64,000 nucleotides of DNA from assembly GCA_016906335.1 (NCBI GenBank), contig JADEYG010000007.1:1-64000 (forward strand), given 5' to 3'. The translations under genes and the position numbers were made by a program. The notes under the pieces were generated by a model that saw nothing but the letters and a program-made list of their open reading frames with translations, searched no databases and was not told the origin of the DNA. The DNA comes from Novakomyces olei. Taxonomy: Eukaryota > Ascomycota > Novakomycetes > Novakomycetales > Novakomycetaceae. Below are positions 40,626 to 52,100 of the stretch, piece by piece (the stretch's first letter is position 1; each line of letters opens with the position of its first letter).

Positions 40626-41471
40626 ATGAATTTAGCACGAGGCGATTATCTGCGGTCGCCTCAAAGGCTGCAGGAGCCTAAAGAGTCGGAGTACGATTTG
40701 TCTGCAACGTCCTGGCCGTCTGAAGGCTCTGCAAAATTATTTTCAAAAGACAGCATGTTTCTCGCAAGAGTACCTATCGATTTTGCTGATCGTGGGGGCG
40801 TCGATGCTTCTTATTTATACGCGGTTGCTCGATTTCTGATTGTCAATTTCCCTCCAAGTGCGCAAGATGGTGGACTTATCTTTTTAACGGATGGCTCTAC
40901 CCTACAAATGGATGGGCCTCTGGTCAAGGGCAGCTATTCGATAAGCATTTTGTATAGCGATATTGTGCATCGTGCAGGTCCGCAGGGCAAATCAAGGAGC
41001 AAGAACTTCAATGAAAGTTCTTCTTTATCGACAGTGAGCAGATCTTCAAGATCTTCCGCGAGACAGTCAAAGTTTCGCGAGCAACTACTTCTTCGGGACC
41101 ATGGGTGCATTTTGACAAAGAGTGTGGTGAGCACTGCGATCTTAGCTTGTCATATTGTACCCTATAGCCTCGGTCAAGACTATCTTGATTCTCTCAGTGA
41201 TGGTGCAGTGGGCCTATTCACTCCATCCAATGGTCTGACACTAGAACGAACTCTACATGTCGAATTCGATCGGTACGATATCGGATTTTATCTCATTGGC
41301 AAAAATAAATATGTTGTTCATGTATTTGGCCTCGCTTTCCATGAACTGCATGGGCGCAAAATTGACTTCAACAGTAGTGTGGCAGATATATTACCTCCTC
41401 CTAATGAGGATTTAATGCGTTGGCATTATTGCCAATGTGTGCTCGCTCGCATGCGTGGTTTCGCAGTTTGA
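40626..41471 (+). CDS. HNH_2-domain protein, intact copy
   Basis: 281-residue protein with a fungal HNH_2 endonuclease-like domain (Pfam PF13391 type). After a roughly 140-residue N-terminal part come a serine/arginine patch (STVSRSSRSS), FREQLLLRD..CILT, ACHIVPYSLG (the HxxP histidine core), FTPSNGLTL and a histidine-bearing LHVEFDRYDIGFY. Such proteins are widespread and multiplied in filamentous fungi, and their function is unknown; the HNH fold suggests nucleic-acid cutting. A frameshifted paralog faces it at 42347-43146. The two share the Ser/Arg patch, HIVPYSLG and PSNGL, so they come from an inverted duplication that has since diverged strongly. Confidence 0.82.
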   Translation: MNLARGDYLRSPQRLQEPKESEYDLSATSWPSEGSAKLFSKDSMFLARVPIDFADRGGVDASYLYAVARFLIVNFPPSAQDGGLIFLTDGSTLQMDGPLVKGSYSISILYSDIVHRAGPQGKSRSKNFNESSSLSTVSRSSRSSARQSKFREQLLLRDHGCILTKSVVSTAILACHIVPYSLGQDYLDSLSDGAVGLFTPSNGLTLERTLHVEFDRYDIGFYLIGKNKYVVHVFGLAFHELHGRKIDFNSSVADILPPPNEDLMRWHYCQCVLARMRGFAV

Positions 41472-42346
41472 AACTTTCATAATGTGGTCTAAAGTTGCGC
41501 ATATCTCACCGCGTTCAAGGTATTTTACAAAAGGGGAACTCGCAATTTTGTGTAAAGCTTCTCGTACGATTTACTTAGCTAGCTGGCAAATGATGGCCAA
41601 TAGTGCAACATATACCCTCGACGAGGATAAGTTCGATGATGCAACGTTCTACCCGACAAGGCCGATTGAAACTATGGCAGTCACAGGCTAGCACTTTTGC
41701 TAATGAGCTGCTATTTATAAATAGGCACTTTAAACTATTTTATCCAAACAAACATGTGATCCTTAATGGACTCTGTTTTTTGGACGAAGTGTTCCTAAAC
41801 ATATAGAAGGCATAAAGTACGTCAGGTCCGTCACATAGAAAAAAACGATTGATATGATCAACGGATTCAATAAAGTTGTATTCTACAGTTCCGTAGACAC
41901 AAGCACGGTGTAAATCTAGCCGCCAAGTCATTCCAAATTGATTTGGTCCTCACCAATAAGCCTAAATTAATGTGTACCTCCACAATTTTCAGTCCATGTC
42001 AAGAGGTGGCAGCTGGTCCGAGACCTTGCAAGGGAAACTACAATAAACGTCACAAATACTCATACGAGACAGTCGCCTTCCCTCATTTATGAGCATCGAC
42101 CGAGCGCAAAATTAGCCCTGGACCATCAACCTAGGTTGCTCCCCTGCAGTGGAGACAGGGGTAAGCAAAGAGGAGGTTTTTCCGGTTCTTGGAATCATAA
42201 GAGATGAGGTTTCAAGAGAGCGAAGCGCCCTTGCTTTACACCCTGGTATATGGTTATCATATATTTTCCAATGGCTCTAAAGTTAAAAAAAGTTTTCAAG
42301 ATTATTGAAAGTTAGTCTTACTTTTGGCTACGATTATCCTCGTAAT
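41472..42346. other. Spacer between convergent HNH paralogs
   Basis: About 870 bases, 3' regions of both paralogs. A plus-strand frame at 41437-41691 overlaps the end of the first HNH gene in another frame and has no recognised relatives. No other feature. Confidence 0.5.
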
Positions 42347-43146
42347 TCACACCACAAACCGCCGAAAACGGGCCATTAGACACTGTGAATAATGCCATGC
42401 CAACAGATGTTCGCTAGGAGGTATGTATGGATCACCAGGCTGAACGCTGAAATCCACGACTTTTCCGTGAAATTGACGAAGAAACAGCCCAAAGCAATGA
42501 AGCATATACATGTGTGACGCGATTCGATAATACCCCAAGAGATATCTGTCATAATTAAAATGCGCATCTCTGCACATGAGCAATCCGTTAGACGGAGAAT
42601 ATAGTCCAGAATATTGCTGGCTTCCCATAATTTGGTCAAGATAATCGTCCCCCAAGCTGTATGGTACAATATGACAAGCGACAACAGAATTACGTCTTTT
42701 AGCTCCAGTCACAACACAATGATTATCAAGTAAAAGTAGGTCTTCGCGAAAATGTGTTTGCATTGTAGATGAGCGAGAAGATCTGCTCACTGTGGATGTA
42801 GAATCAGAATCGCAGTATAGTTTATGAACGGATTTGCCCTGGGGACCGGGAAGATGTTTAATTTCGTCGAACTGCATTTCGATCATATACATCCCTGGAG
42901 CGATGGTTTTGTCTGGGTTTGAGGCTTGGCCATCCCTATAAATGATATCTGTTTCACCAAAATTAGCGACCAAAAGGCGGACGACATGGCATCGTAGAGA
43001 TACGACACTGTATTCACAGGACGAGCACCTGCAGTTGTGAACGCAATTGGAACTGCTGCGAGAGCCTCTCCATCTTTTGCTGTAATCTGTGCAACGCCTT
43101 CCACCACCCAGTTTGTCGCACTAGGCTCGTTCGTGTTGCTCTTCAT
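42347..43146 (-). pseudogene. HNH_2-domain paralog with a frameshift
   Basis: Paralog of the gene at 40626 in the opposite direction. The start region (ATG 43146; SYLYDAMS) and the main part (LVANFGETDIIYRDG...STVSRSSRSS...FREDLLLLDNHCVVTG...ACHIVPYSLG...PSNGLL...HFNYDRYLLGYY) are in different frames. The shift lies near 42985, where the paralog continues YLYAVARFLIVNF without interruption. All HNH motifs remain, so the loss is recent or reflects a sequencing error. An unrecognised short intron is less likely, as no donor/acceptor pair fits. Confidence 0.75.
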
Positions 43147-43932
43147 GGCACAGCGAAATGAGTGCGCGCAAAGTGGAAAAGGCCCTCAAACCCATCGAAT
43201 GTGTTTAACCAACTATGCTCATATGATCTTCATTATACTGCTACTTAATAGCATAGCATTACTTGATTATTAAACTATATTGAAGAAAAGCAAACTTATC
43301 TTACCAAAAGCCATAAAATTGTTGAATAATTTTTGTATGAGATATTGATTTAGGTTCTCGGCGTACGGCGAGCAAAAAGTCTCCAATACTAAAAAATCAG
43401 CATAAACAGATTTGAATCACAGTTGTAGTCGTCGCCTTGAATTGTATAAGCTAATTTCTATTTGAGCGTTGTCTCCCCAAGGTAATTAATTCTAATTTAA
43501 TCAGCGGGCTGATGTTATTTACTTAAAGAAATAGGTGTCTATGTGCTACATAGTATGGACGACAGTTTTTAAAAAGACTTGTCTCAGCAGGGCCGACTGC
43601 TAAAGTCATAGAGCTGTCTAAGCTGGTGTTTTCTTCACACTAGCTGGCTATGTAAACGATTATATGGTCAGTCGGTTGCTGTAAATGTGCTCAAAAGATC
43701 ATGAAAATAGACCAAGTGCAATGAGGCTGGATACATGAAATTCATTCATTTTAGCATGATTAATGTTTTGAAGCAGCCATGTAGCCTCTTTACATCGCAG
43801 AATATCGCAAAAATAATTAAAATAAAAATAAAAAATAAAAAAGAGGAGAAAGTTTGTCCCTTCCATTCTTGCATACTAGTTTGAATATGTAAAACATATA
43901 TATTTATATATTTATTAATATATACTATGCAC
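43147..43932. other. Intergenic, nothing recognised
   Basis: About 790 AT-rich bases. This includes the upstream region of the HNH paralog and the 3' side of the MFS gene, with an A-rich run near 43815-43845. No gene or RNA is recognised. Confidence 0.5.
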
Positions 43933-45495
43933 TCATACAGAACGAGCTTTTGTAGGCTCGAATGGCATCAAAAGTGCAAAAAAGGCCAAGCATCCAATCA
44001 AGGCACCGCAAACCCAGATGGGTACGGCAGAACCAGATTGCGCTCCATAAAAGTAAACAACTGGGGCAAATGCACCGGAAATTCTGCATACTACAAGGGC
44101 CACAGCCACGCCTGTACCTCTGGCCTGAGAAGGAAGAACTTCAGGAGTATACGCGTAGAGGCAGCCATAATAAACGTTGACAAAGAAATAGGTTGCAGCA
44201 CCAAATCCAGCATCTCCAGCGGGTGTTCTCACCGTAGTATATCCAAATAAAATTGCCATGGCTGAGAGCGCACCGATACCCATTGCCCCTCGTCTTCCAA
44301 CTTTCGGAATAAAAATGAGAGCTGCAGCCAAAACCGGGCCAAAAATCCCAACAAAATTGGCAATACTAGCATTTCTATACACAAAGTAATTTGAAGAACC
44401 CGTGTCACCGCCTCTGTTGGCAATATAGATGTACAAAAAGTTGTAAAAAGTTGAGTAGGAAATACCAATAAACAGCCACGACATCAACACTAGAAAAGTA
44501 GACCAACCGACGATTCTGCTTTGGAAAAGAATCTTGAGATTCCGTTTTGTCACTCGCAAAATCTTCTTGTAGTCAAACCCGTTCTCTTTTGCGCTGTAAT
44601 ACTCTTGAGTTAGTTCGCCGCAATCCTTGAGCATTTCAACCGTCAGGGAGCATTTTCTGTTGTATTTCCTGGCAATAGCTTGGATGTTTGCCACGGCTTC
44701 CTCGTCCCTGCCTACAGAAACCAAAAATTTCGGAGTTTCGTCTAGTTTCAAGACAAATAGTCGCATTAAAGCCGCGCCCATCACTATACCCGAGTTAATA
44801 TACCAGGCATATCTCCATCCGCGATTTTCGTGAGATGGACAATTGTCAGCAGAGCCACAAGAGTTATTGGGGATAACGGCCCAGGAAATCAGATTGGCAA
44901 TAGTTTGACCAACACCCCACCATAAAGCCATAGCGGTGTTCATATATTGGTATTTGCTGGGCAAATATTCTAGGAAAACAGCCACATCCATGCAAATATT
45001 ACCCCCAGCACAAAAAGTAGACATAAACATAAAAATACAGTACGTGGCAAACGAGCCCATGCCGCCGGTAAAGAACCCCAGCGCAGCGCAAAGAAGTAGC
45101 GAAGTATTGAAAGCAATCTTCCTGCCAATCAGGTCTCCCGAAAACCCCCAAAAGACGGAGCCAGTGATAAGAGCAAAATAAAAAATTTCCGTGGCCCAAG
45201 GGTACGTCATACCAAACTGGTAGTTGATGTGCGTGTTGACAGATCCCTGAATCATTTCCATCTGCGAGTCGACCGAGTAGCCAAATCCAGCGATGCAAAA
45301 CAGCTTCAAGTGGTACCACGTGAACCCCACCTCGTCCAAGGCGTCGTTTATGAGACTCATTTTGCTAGAAAGAACTGGGTCCGACTCGACTTGAACCAAG
45401 TCATTGCCTTTGGATACGACGATGCCTTCTTCGATCAAGTTGGTGCGGTCAATAGACGACGTCAGCGCCGGATCAGCCTTCTCTTGTGCAGCCAT
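43933..45495 (-). CDS. MFS transporter, SV2/sugar-porter-like
   Basis: 520-residue intronless protein with about 12 membrane segments and a long hydrophilic N-terminus (about 70 residues). The MFS signature GDLIGRK in loop 2-3 and a duplicated-type loop near VGRRGAMG in the second half are present. The central PESPK-like site reads LDETPKFL. The VGFTWYHLKLF start and the SCG...C luminal loop fit the fungal SVOP/inositol-phosphate-type sub-branch. The substrate is unknown. It is divergently paired with the CocE/NonD hydrolase (390 bases between starts), so the two may be co-regulated, for example taking up a compound that the hydrolase cleaves. The ATG at 45495 is the first in frame. Confidence 0.87.
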   Translation of the reverse strand: MAAQEKADPALTSSIDRTNLIEEGIVVSKGNDLVQVESDPVLSSKMSLINDALDEVGFTWYHLKLFCIAGFGYSVDSQMEMIQGSVNTHINYQFGMTYPWATEIFYFALITGSVFWGFSGDLIGRKIAFNTSLLLCAALGFFTGGMGSFATYCIFMFMSTFCAGGNICMDVAVFLEYLPSKYQYMNTAMALWWGVGQTIANLISWAVIPNNSCGSADNCPSHENRGWRYAWYINSGIVMGAALMRLFVLKLDETPKFLVSVGRDEEAVANIQAIARKYNRKCSLTVEMLKDCGELTQEYYSAKENGFDYKKILRVTKRNLKILFQSRIVGWSTFLVLMSWLFIGISYSTFYNFLYIYIANRGGDTGSSNYFVYRNASIANFVGIFGPVLAAALIFIPKVGRRGAMGIGALSAMAILFGYTTVRTPAGDAGFGAATYFFVNVYYGCLYAYTPEVLPSQARGTGVAVALVVCRISGAFAPVVYFYGAQSGSAVPIWVCGALIGCLAFFALLMPFEPTKARSV

Positions 45496-45885
45496 AGTGT
45501 CGCGTGCTCTTGCGGCAGCTGCGAAACGTTCCCTTATTTATAGTCGCCTGGAGACTCTGGCCCCCATTTGCCCTCCTTCTAGCGCGGGATAGGCGCGCGA
45601 TAAGAAATCAGAGGGCATCGAGACCCTTACTTGTGCTACCGCCTGACTTGGCGGTTCCCCAGCCAATAAGAACTCGAGCTGCTTATCGACGCGTGTAATT
45701 AACAGTGGTGCGATCGCCAATTTTGGTTTCCACACATTCTGTTTACGGCTAATTTACTATATTCAGCACCAACCTTTTCGGGTGACACATTGCCAAGTTT
45801 AATCCAAGTTTATTTTTAAATTTATTTCTAAAGTTATTTCAAATTTATAATTTGCCTTCGAGGATAGTTTGACAACACCGGCGGC
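45496..45885. promoter_or_regulatory. Shared divergent promoter of MFS and CocE/NonD genes
   Basis: 390 bases between the two starts. It contains a GC-rich half near 45500-45720 and an AT-rich run (45795-45860) just upstream of the hydrolase ATG. No operator is recognised with confidence. Confidence 0.45.
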
Positions 45886-47955
45886 ATGGCTTTCAATATT
45901 CGGGGAACAGAGGCGACACGGATCATCGACCCCGCGACGCTTCCGTATGAATGTGTAAAACTGGAAAATGTAGAGATCCCTATGCCAGACGGCGTCCGCT
46001 TGTTTGCGCACATATGGATGCCGCAAGATGTATTGGCGGGTAAGCAGCGCCCTGCAGGGTCATTGGTGGAGTATATACCCTACAGAAAGAATGACAGCAC
46101 GGCAATGAGGGACGCCATTCGGCATCCGTGGTACGCGGGTAACGGCCTGTGCTCAATCCGAGTCGATATGAGAGGCTGTGGAGACTCGGGGGGTCTCTTG
46201 TACGACGAGTACCTGCAGCAGGAGCAGGACGATGCATTAAGCGTGTTCGACTGGATCATTGCCCAGCCTTGGTCTAATGGCCGCATCGGCATGTTTGGCA
46301 AATCCTGGGGCGGATTCAATTCCCTGCAAGTGGCAGCGCGGCAGCACCCCGCGCTCAAGACATGCATCTCCCTTATGTCCACGGATAACAGGTACACTGA
46401 CGATGTGCACTACCGCGGCGGGTGCCTGCTCGCGTCGGACATGCTGTGGTGGGGGTCGACAATGCTTACGTACGCACCCAGGCCGCCAGATCCAGCTGTG
46501 GTGGGGGACGAATGGAGAACGGAGTGGACGAGACGGTTGAACGTTTCGCCAATGCTGCGCAACTGGGTCGAGCACCAGACGTACGATGCTTACTGGAAGC
46601 ACGGGTCTATCTGTGAAGATTACTCCAAAGTCCAAATCCCGATTCTCTGTGTGGGCGGCTGGCGGGACGGTTACACAAGCGCCGTATTCCGCATGGCACA
46701 GCACCTGCCTAACCCTGAATCAAAGGGTCTCATTGGTCCCTGGGTGCATGAGTACCCAGAGATGGCTGAGCCGGCACCAAAAATTGGGTATCAGCAGCTT
46801 TCGCTTGCCTGGTTTAAAGAGTACCTAGATCCAGATTCTGAAACGAGCCTGGATCTGCCAAAGTTTACTGCCTACATCCAGGAGCCGTGCTCAATTGCAG
46901 AATCGTATGTGCGGAGAGAGGGCAGATGGGTTTCCCTTCGTGATTGCGTGCCTTCAAAGAATCTTGTTCTTTATTTAGACATGGATAATAAGCTCGCCGC
47001 TGCACCGCCAAAGGAGAGTATTCTATACGAGTTTTCGGGCGTTCTTTCACATGGGCTTTTCCGTGGAACCTACTGCCCATTTGGGTTTAAAGGCGATTTC
47101 CCTGCCGATCAAAGGTTTGAGGATTCTAAATGCTTGACTTTTACGACGGAAAGCTTCGAAGAGGATGTGCACATGTTGGGTGAGCCACTGGTGAAACTGA
47201 TGGTTTCGTCAGACAAGAGACTCGCCAATTGCTCCGCAAGGCTGGTCGATATATATCCGAATAACGGAGAACACGTTCTCATCTCGTGGGGCCAATTAAA
47301 TCTGACGCACAGAGATTCGCACGAAACCCCCGAGTACTTGGAGCCAGGGAAGGTATATGACGTTACGATACCGCTTGATGTGCTGGGCATTAAGCTTGAA
47401 ATGGGGCACAAGATTGAGCTAGCACTTTCCACCGTTGATTGGCCATCTAGCTGGCCGTCACCGGAAACTCCAACACTGACGCTACATAAAGGAGAAATTC
47501 AATTGCCCTTGGTAGACACGTCCAAGGAAGTTAGCACCTATGAATTTGCCGGACCGACGAGAATGCCAGAGATCGACACTAAAATCATTAAAAATTTTGG
47601 CCGCACAAAGGACGTTACTTATGACTATGAGACTGATTCGTGGACGCTTACAGATGTGCAAGACTCTGGGGAACTGGAACTACCTGATTTGGGCTCAATT
47701 TCTGGAATTAAAGTGGGAAACTGCAACACTAATATCTGGAAAGTTAGTGGAAGCGATCCCCAAAGCGCCTTCAATGAATGCTCTTGGACATACACAATGG
47801 GCAGAGGCGTTTGGCAAATATCAATGGATGCTTGTTCAAGAATGACTGCGGATTCTGAACATTTTTACCTTACAAACACCCTCAAAGCTTGGGACCATGA
47901 CGAAAGTGTATTTCACAAAACATGGACTGATAAAATCAAGAGGCAATACATTTAA
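45886..47955 (+). CDS. CocE/NonD-family alpha/beta hydrolase (peptidase S15 type)
   Basis: 689-residue intronless protein. The N-terminal S15 alpha/beta-hydrolase domain carries the catalytic triad: Ser140 in GKSWGG, Asp261 in GGWRDGYT and His288 in GPWVHEYP. A C-terminal jelly-roll (X-Pro dipeptidyl-peptidase C-terminal type, about residues 330-560) includes CLTFTTESFEED and SARLVDIYPNGE-like runs. Family members hydrolyse esters or amide bonds (cocaine esterase, X-Pro peptidases, nitro/ester hydrolases). It starts with a non-secretory N-terminus and is probably cytosolic. Homologues are common in bacteria and scattered in fungi, and its lack of introns and higher GC than the surrounding spacers could reflect old transfer. 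The start at 45886 is in a good context (GGCATGGC). Confidence 0.9.
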   Translation: MAFNIRGTEATRIIDPATLPYECVKLENVEIPMPDGVRLFAHIWMPQDVLAGKQRPAGSLVEYIPYRKNDSTAMRDAIRHPWYAGNGLCSIRVDMRGCGDSGGLLYDEYLQQEQDDALSVFDWIIAQPWSNGRIGMFGKSWGGFNSLQVAARQHPALKTCISLMSTDNRYTDDVHYRGGCLLASDMLWWGSTMLTYAPRPPDPAVVGDEWRTEWTRRLNVSPMLRNWVEHQTYDAYWKHGSICEDYSKVQIPILCVGGWRDGYTSAVFRMAQHLPNPESKGLIGPWVHEYPEMAEPAPKIGYQQLSLAWFKEYLDPDSETSLDLPKFTAYIQEPCSIAESYVRREGRWVSLRDCVPSKNLVLYLDMDNKLAAAPPKESILYEFSGVLSHGLFRGTYCPFGFKGDFPADQRFEDSKCLTFTTESFEEDVHMLGEPLVKLMVSSDKRLANCSARLVDIYPNNGEHVLISWGQLNLTHRDSHETPEYLEPGKVYDVTIPLDVLGIKLEMGHKIELALSTVDWPSSWPSPETPTLTLHKGEIQLPLVDTSKEVSTYEFAGPTRMPEIDTKIIKNFGRTKDVTYDYETDSWTLTDVQDSGELELPDLGSISGIKVGNCNTNIWKVSGSDPQSAFNECSWTYTMGRGVWQISMDACSRMTADSEHFYLTNTLKAWDHDESVFHKTWTDKIKRQYI

Positions 47956-49139
47956 GGCTTGTCTACCGTCTGTATCTGGACTGTGTTGTTTTAGATAGAA
48001 TAGACCTTAAGTACAAATTGTGATAGATTTTCATTCAAGTTGACTGTGTAAAAGTCTGTCAAATAGTACAGTGCTGTAAGGGAAAAGGGCACGTATATGG
48101 TATAAAAATATAAATGTATCGTTTTAGGCCGAAAGTCTCGTACAATGTGATACCTACTAGACTCGTTCGTCGATCAAATACGCGCGGAATTCTGAAGGTA
48201 TATTGTTGCGAGATTCTGCGTCTCATATTGGACTCTGATTGGTCAATCAGTTCCGATGTATTTCTTGGCATTTGACGGCATTACCCGACAAAGAATCATC
48301 TTGTATGTTCATTTTCAAAGACCAAAGTTAATCGTATTGATTGGACCGCAAATTGTTTCTTTTTAGCATTTACTTTCTAGACCCTGGCAGTCCAAGTACG
48401 ACGACACTAGCAAAAGCAGCAAGTGAAACTTATTTTCAAGCAAGTTCATTTTTTGCGTATGCAAGATTCGCTAGCAGGGATATGTCTAAAAATTTTCTGC
48501 TTATCTTATTACTTTACTCGAAGAGGGAAAATGGTCACGTCAAACATCTACTTTGTCTCACTTAGATTGCAATTTGTATTTTATTTTCACTCATGAATTC
48601 AATGGTCTGCTTCGATTTCCAACTTTGGTACAAGGCTGGCCAGGGTCTACAACTCGAATTTGTGAAGGCAGTTCCCAAGTAATTATTACTAGCAAAATAA
48701 ATACGCTCAGGGCGAAACGTAATCAATATTAGTGCTTGTTTTAGTTGTTCGCTATCTGACACATTTTAGTCAGCATTACTTGCTGGAAGGCAAAAGACAG
48801 AGATCGTATCACGTCAAGAATTAACTGCCGAGCATTTTAAATTATTGAATGCTTCTCAATTCTACCTTGACAATAACATTCCGAATCATGTATATAGCCT
48901 TTTACGACACTAATCATGACAAGCTTTGAGTTGAGGAATAATATCAAGTTTTTGATGTTTCATGCTCTTCACTGAAATCTAAACGATTTGATGATTTGAC
49001 CGATTTTCAATTTCCTGTTTTATCATAATTCTCATTGAGCAATGTTTTATACTTGTTTTACTGGAATGAGAGCTATAAACAAAGTCTGATATAAATGAAT
49101 GAATTACAAAATACATATGTTCCTTCAGGAAACTCGACA
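47956..49139. other. Intergenic, nothing recognised
   Basis: About 1.2 kb between convergent genes. Small open frames occur on both strands (48059-48271, 48341-48565 and 48562-48762), but none has a recognisable domain, and composition is AT-rich throughout. No RNA gene is recognised. Confidence 0.55.
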
Positions 49140-52100
49140 CTAAATCGGTTTTAAGAGTACAATGCAGTCTCCTTCTGCTACAGAATCTGATTCTTGGGCC
49201 AGCACTTTGGTTACCTTGAATCTACTGCTAGCAGGTGCTTTTAAATGGATTTCCATTTTCATAGACTCTAGGACGGTGACGAGTGATCCTGGCTCAATTT
49301 CCTGGCCTGAATTGACCTCCATTTTCCACACTGTTGCGCTTACGGAAGACCTTACTGCTACTAAAGAGCTATCTTCAACTTAGAGAGTTAGCTTAATATG
49401 CGCAAGACCATTTTGAAACTTACCATCGCCTTTGTACATAGTCTTTGCGTTTGCACGCCGAGCCTTCTCTTCGTTCCACTCTTTCAGTAATTTCGCCTCC
49501 AATTTGAGCTCAATCTGTTCGCACTTGGCTTGACGCCGTCTGAGATCGACAATTTGGTCATGGTGACTAAGCTTAAATGAATCATATTCATTCAAATCGA
49601 ATACACAAGTTTCATGCGGAATTTTGTATATACCCAGCGAGAAATCTTTTACTACTTGCTCATATTTCTCTTCTGTGACAGCATGATAAACAATCTGATC
49701 AAAAGGCTCCAGAAGCCAAGGCTTTTCCGGACTGAAATTGGGCTTCTCACCAAATGTGTCCCAGGTACAGCCGGGAAGTGTCATTCCCCATAATCTAGAC
49801 AGGTTAAGACAACTATTGCACGGAAGAATGAAAACGTATCAAAATCAAAAGTAGTGAAATTAAACAGAAAGCTTCTCTTGTATTGAAAAGCCAGACTTAC
49901 ACGTAGCCACCGGGTCTATACATCAAAGTTAGCATACCAGACTTTCTCAAAGACTTTTTATTGTAAAAAGACTTACGCATCATTGGGGTAAATCGATGAC
50001 GTCTCTCCGCCAGTGCCGACTGCACCTGCCGGAGTATAAGTGCGAGAAGGATTATACTTTGGAGTGCAAAGCCTTTTTGTTGGATCAATCGGAAGGTACG
50101 TTGGCAGACCCATCATCCAACCAACGGCGTTGATCATAAAAGGCGTTTCAGTAACAAAGCTCTTCAACTCATTCTTAGAGCTGAGACCGTTTACACGTCG
50201 AATAAAATCGGTATTATCCGGAAGATAAGCAGCAGTTGGCCTTTGTACCTTTCTGTACCGCTCAATACAGTCACGCAAGTGCTTAGCATCGAACAAAAGA
50301 GGTAAATGATAACGGATAGTAGTGAATTTTGTAATATTCTCCAGCCCTGATTCCATTCGAATTAGCAGCTGGAGCACAGAGTCCTGGTTAATTGCAGATG
50401 GATCAAACCGAACGAGAATCGACGTGTTCTCCGCTACAGTGGCATCCGAATAAATCCCCTTGTAAGAGCTATTTTTCAATTTTTGTGCCCACGAATGGAT
50501 TCGGGCCCGGACGTGCATATCAAAGGATTGATGACCATATTCGCATAGAACCGCTCCAAGTCCGGATTGACGAATCGTCAGAGTTGTACTTTCGATACCG
50601 GGTATTTTATGGTGATGGCCAATATAAAGGTCACCGCTGGTATTTTTAAAATATTTTATTTTATCCACATTCTGGTCAAGCTCAGCCACTGTCTCTGAGT
50701 CGTGCCCATCGACTAAAAATTGCTCAATTGCGTTGATCAAGTCTTCAACATTTCGGGTCAGTTGCAATGCAGATTGCCAGTCGACAGCTTTGAACGAAAA
50801 CGCTTCTCCCGGCCGGACTTGTGAAAGGCGCCAAAGGTCAGCTTCCACTACTGTATGAGTGGTAATGAAGCCGGTTTGATTCGGTGCATCCATACCGAAA
50901 ACAACAGCAGAGTTACCCGTAAAACTTACACCACCAATGACGCATCCGTAACCCAGAGTATTGCTGGGATGGCTTCCGCCTTCTCCCCCTGTTGACCTGG
51001 ACCATTCAGGCGGCGACTCAATGTCTACTCTAAACGACGAACGATTCGAATTTGCTGAAATTTTCCATACTGACTCAAACAAATGCTTTTGCCCTTCACC
51101 GGAAACAAAATCGTGTGAAAAATAGGGGCCTGGTAATGCATAGATTGATGGATTGGTGTCAAGCCTTGGAATCAAATGATCAGGCAGATTGATATATTCG
51201 TAATCCTGACTAGAAATAGCGCTTGTTTCTAGGAAATCACCGGCTCGCAAGATTCGTCCCTGATACCCTCCCCAGTTCAAGCTCGGCGTACTGCCTTTGG
51301 AACCATATAGCTCGCCAATACCTGGAAGCCCACCTCGCACAGCCAGATATGCACGGTAGCCTACGGCGCTTTCACCGATTGTCAACACTGAGCCTTTTCT
51401 GATCAAGAGGCGAGACCAAAGTGGTTTCACTACACCATCAACCTTTAAATCAAATTCGCCTCCGCAAACACTAATGATTGCATCACAGTGAAAGAGCAAT
51501 TTAGGCCCGCTCAACGTAATTTCAAGGCCTTCAGTGCCAATAGGATTTCCCGCCAGTAGATTAGCTACCCGAAAGGATAAACTGTCCATGGGGCCCGACT
51601 GAGGGATGCCGTGTGACAATTTTTGCCTCCCCGGGAAATCCTGGACAGTTGTATATGAACCTGGATCAAGAACCTCAATGGCATTGGGCGAGAATATGTA
51701 ATGATCGAGAAACGTCGTCAATGTATGACCAGAAGTGATTTCTTTAGAGTGCAAATGGTTAGCTCACTGAATAAATATCAAAACTTGTTTTGATTTTCTT
51801 ACCCTTTGATTGTACAATGTGCTTCAAGAATTGTAAATTTGTTACAAACCCTGTATACACTATTAGTATGCAGAACAGACAATAAAGTCTATATACCTTG
51901 AATTACAGTATCTGAAAGTACTCGCTGGAGATTCTGAATTGCCGAATCACGATCGGGGCCGTGGACCATGACCTTTGCCAAGAGCGGGTCTTTGTTATTA
52001 GCAATAATATACATACGGATGCTCATACCAAAAAAAGATGTAATCTTGGTCCCAGTTTTTATCCATGTATCAACGCGGACGGCAATATCATTACTAGCAT

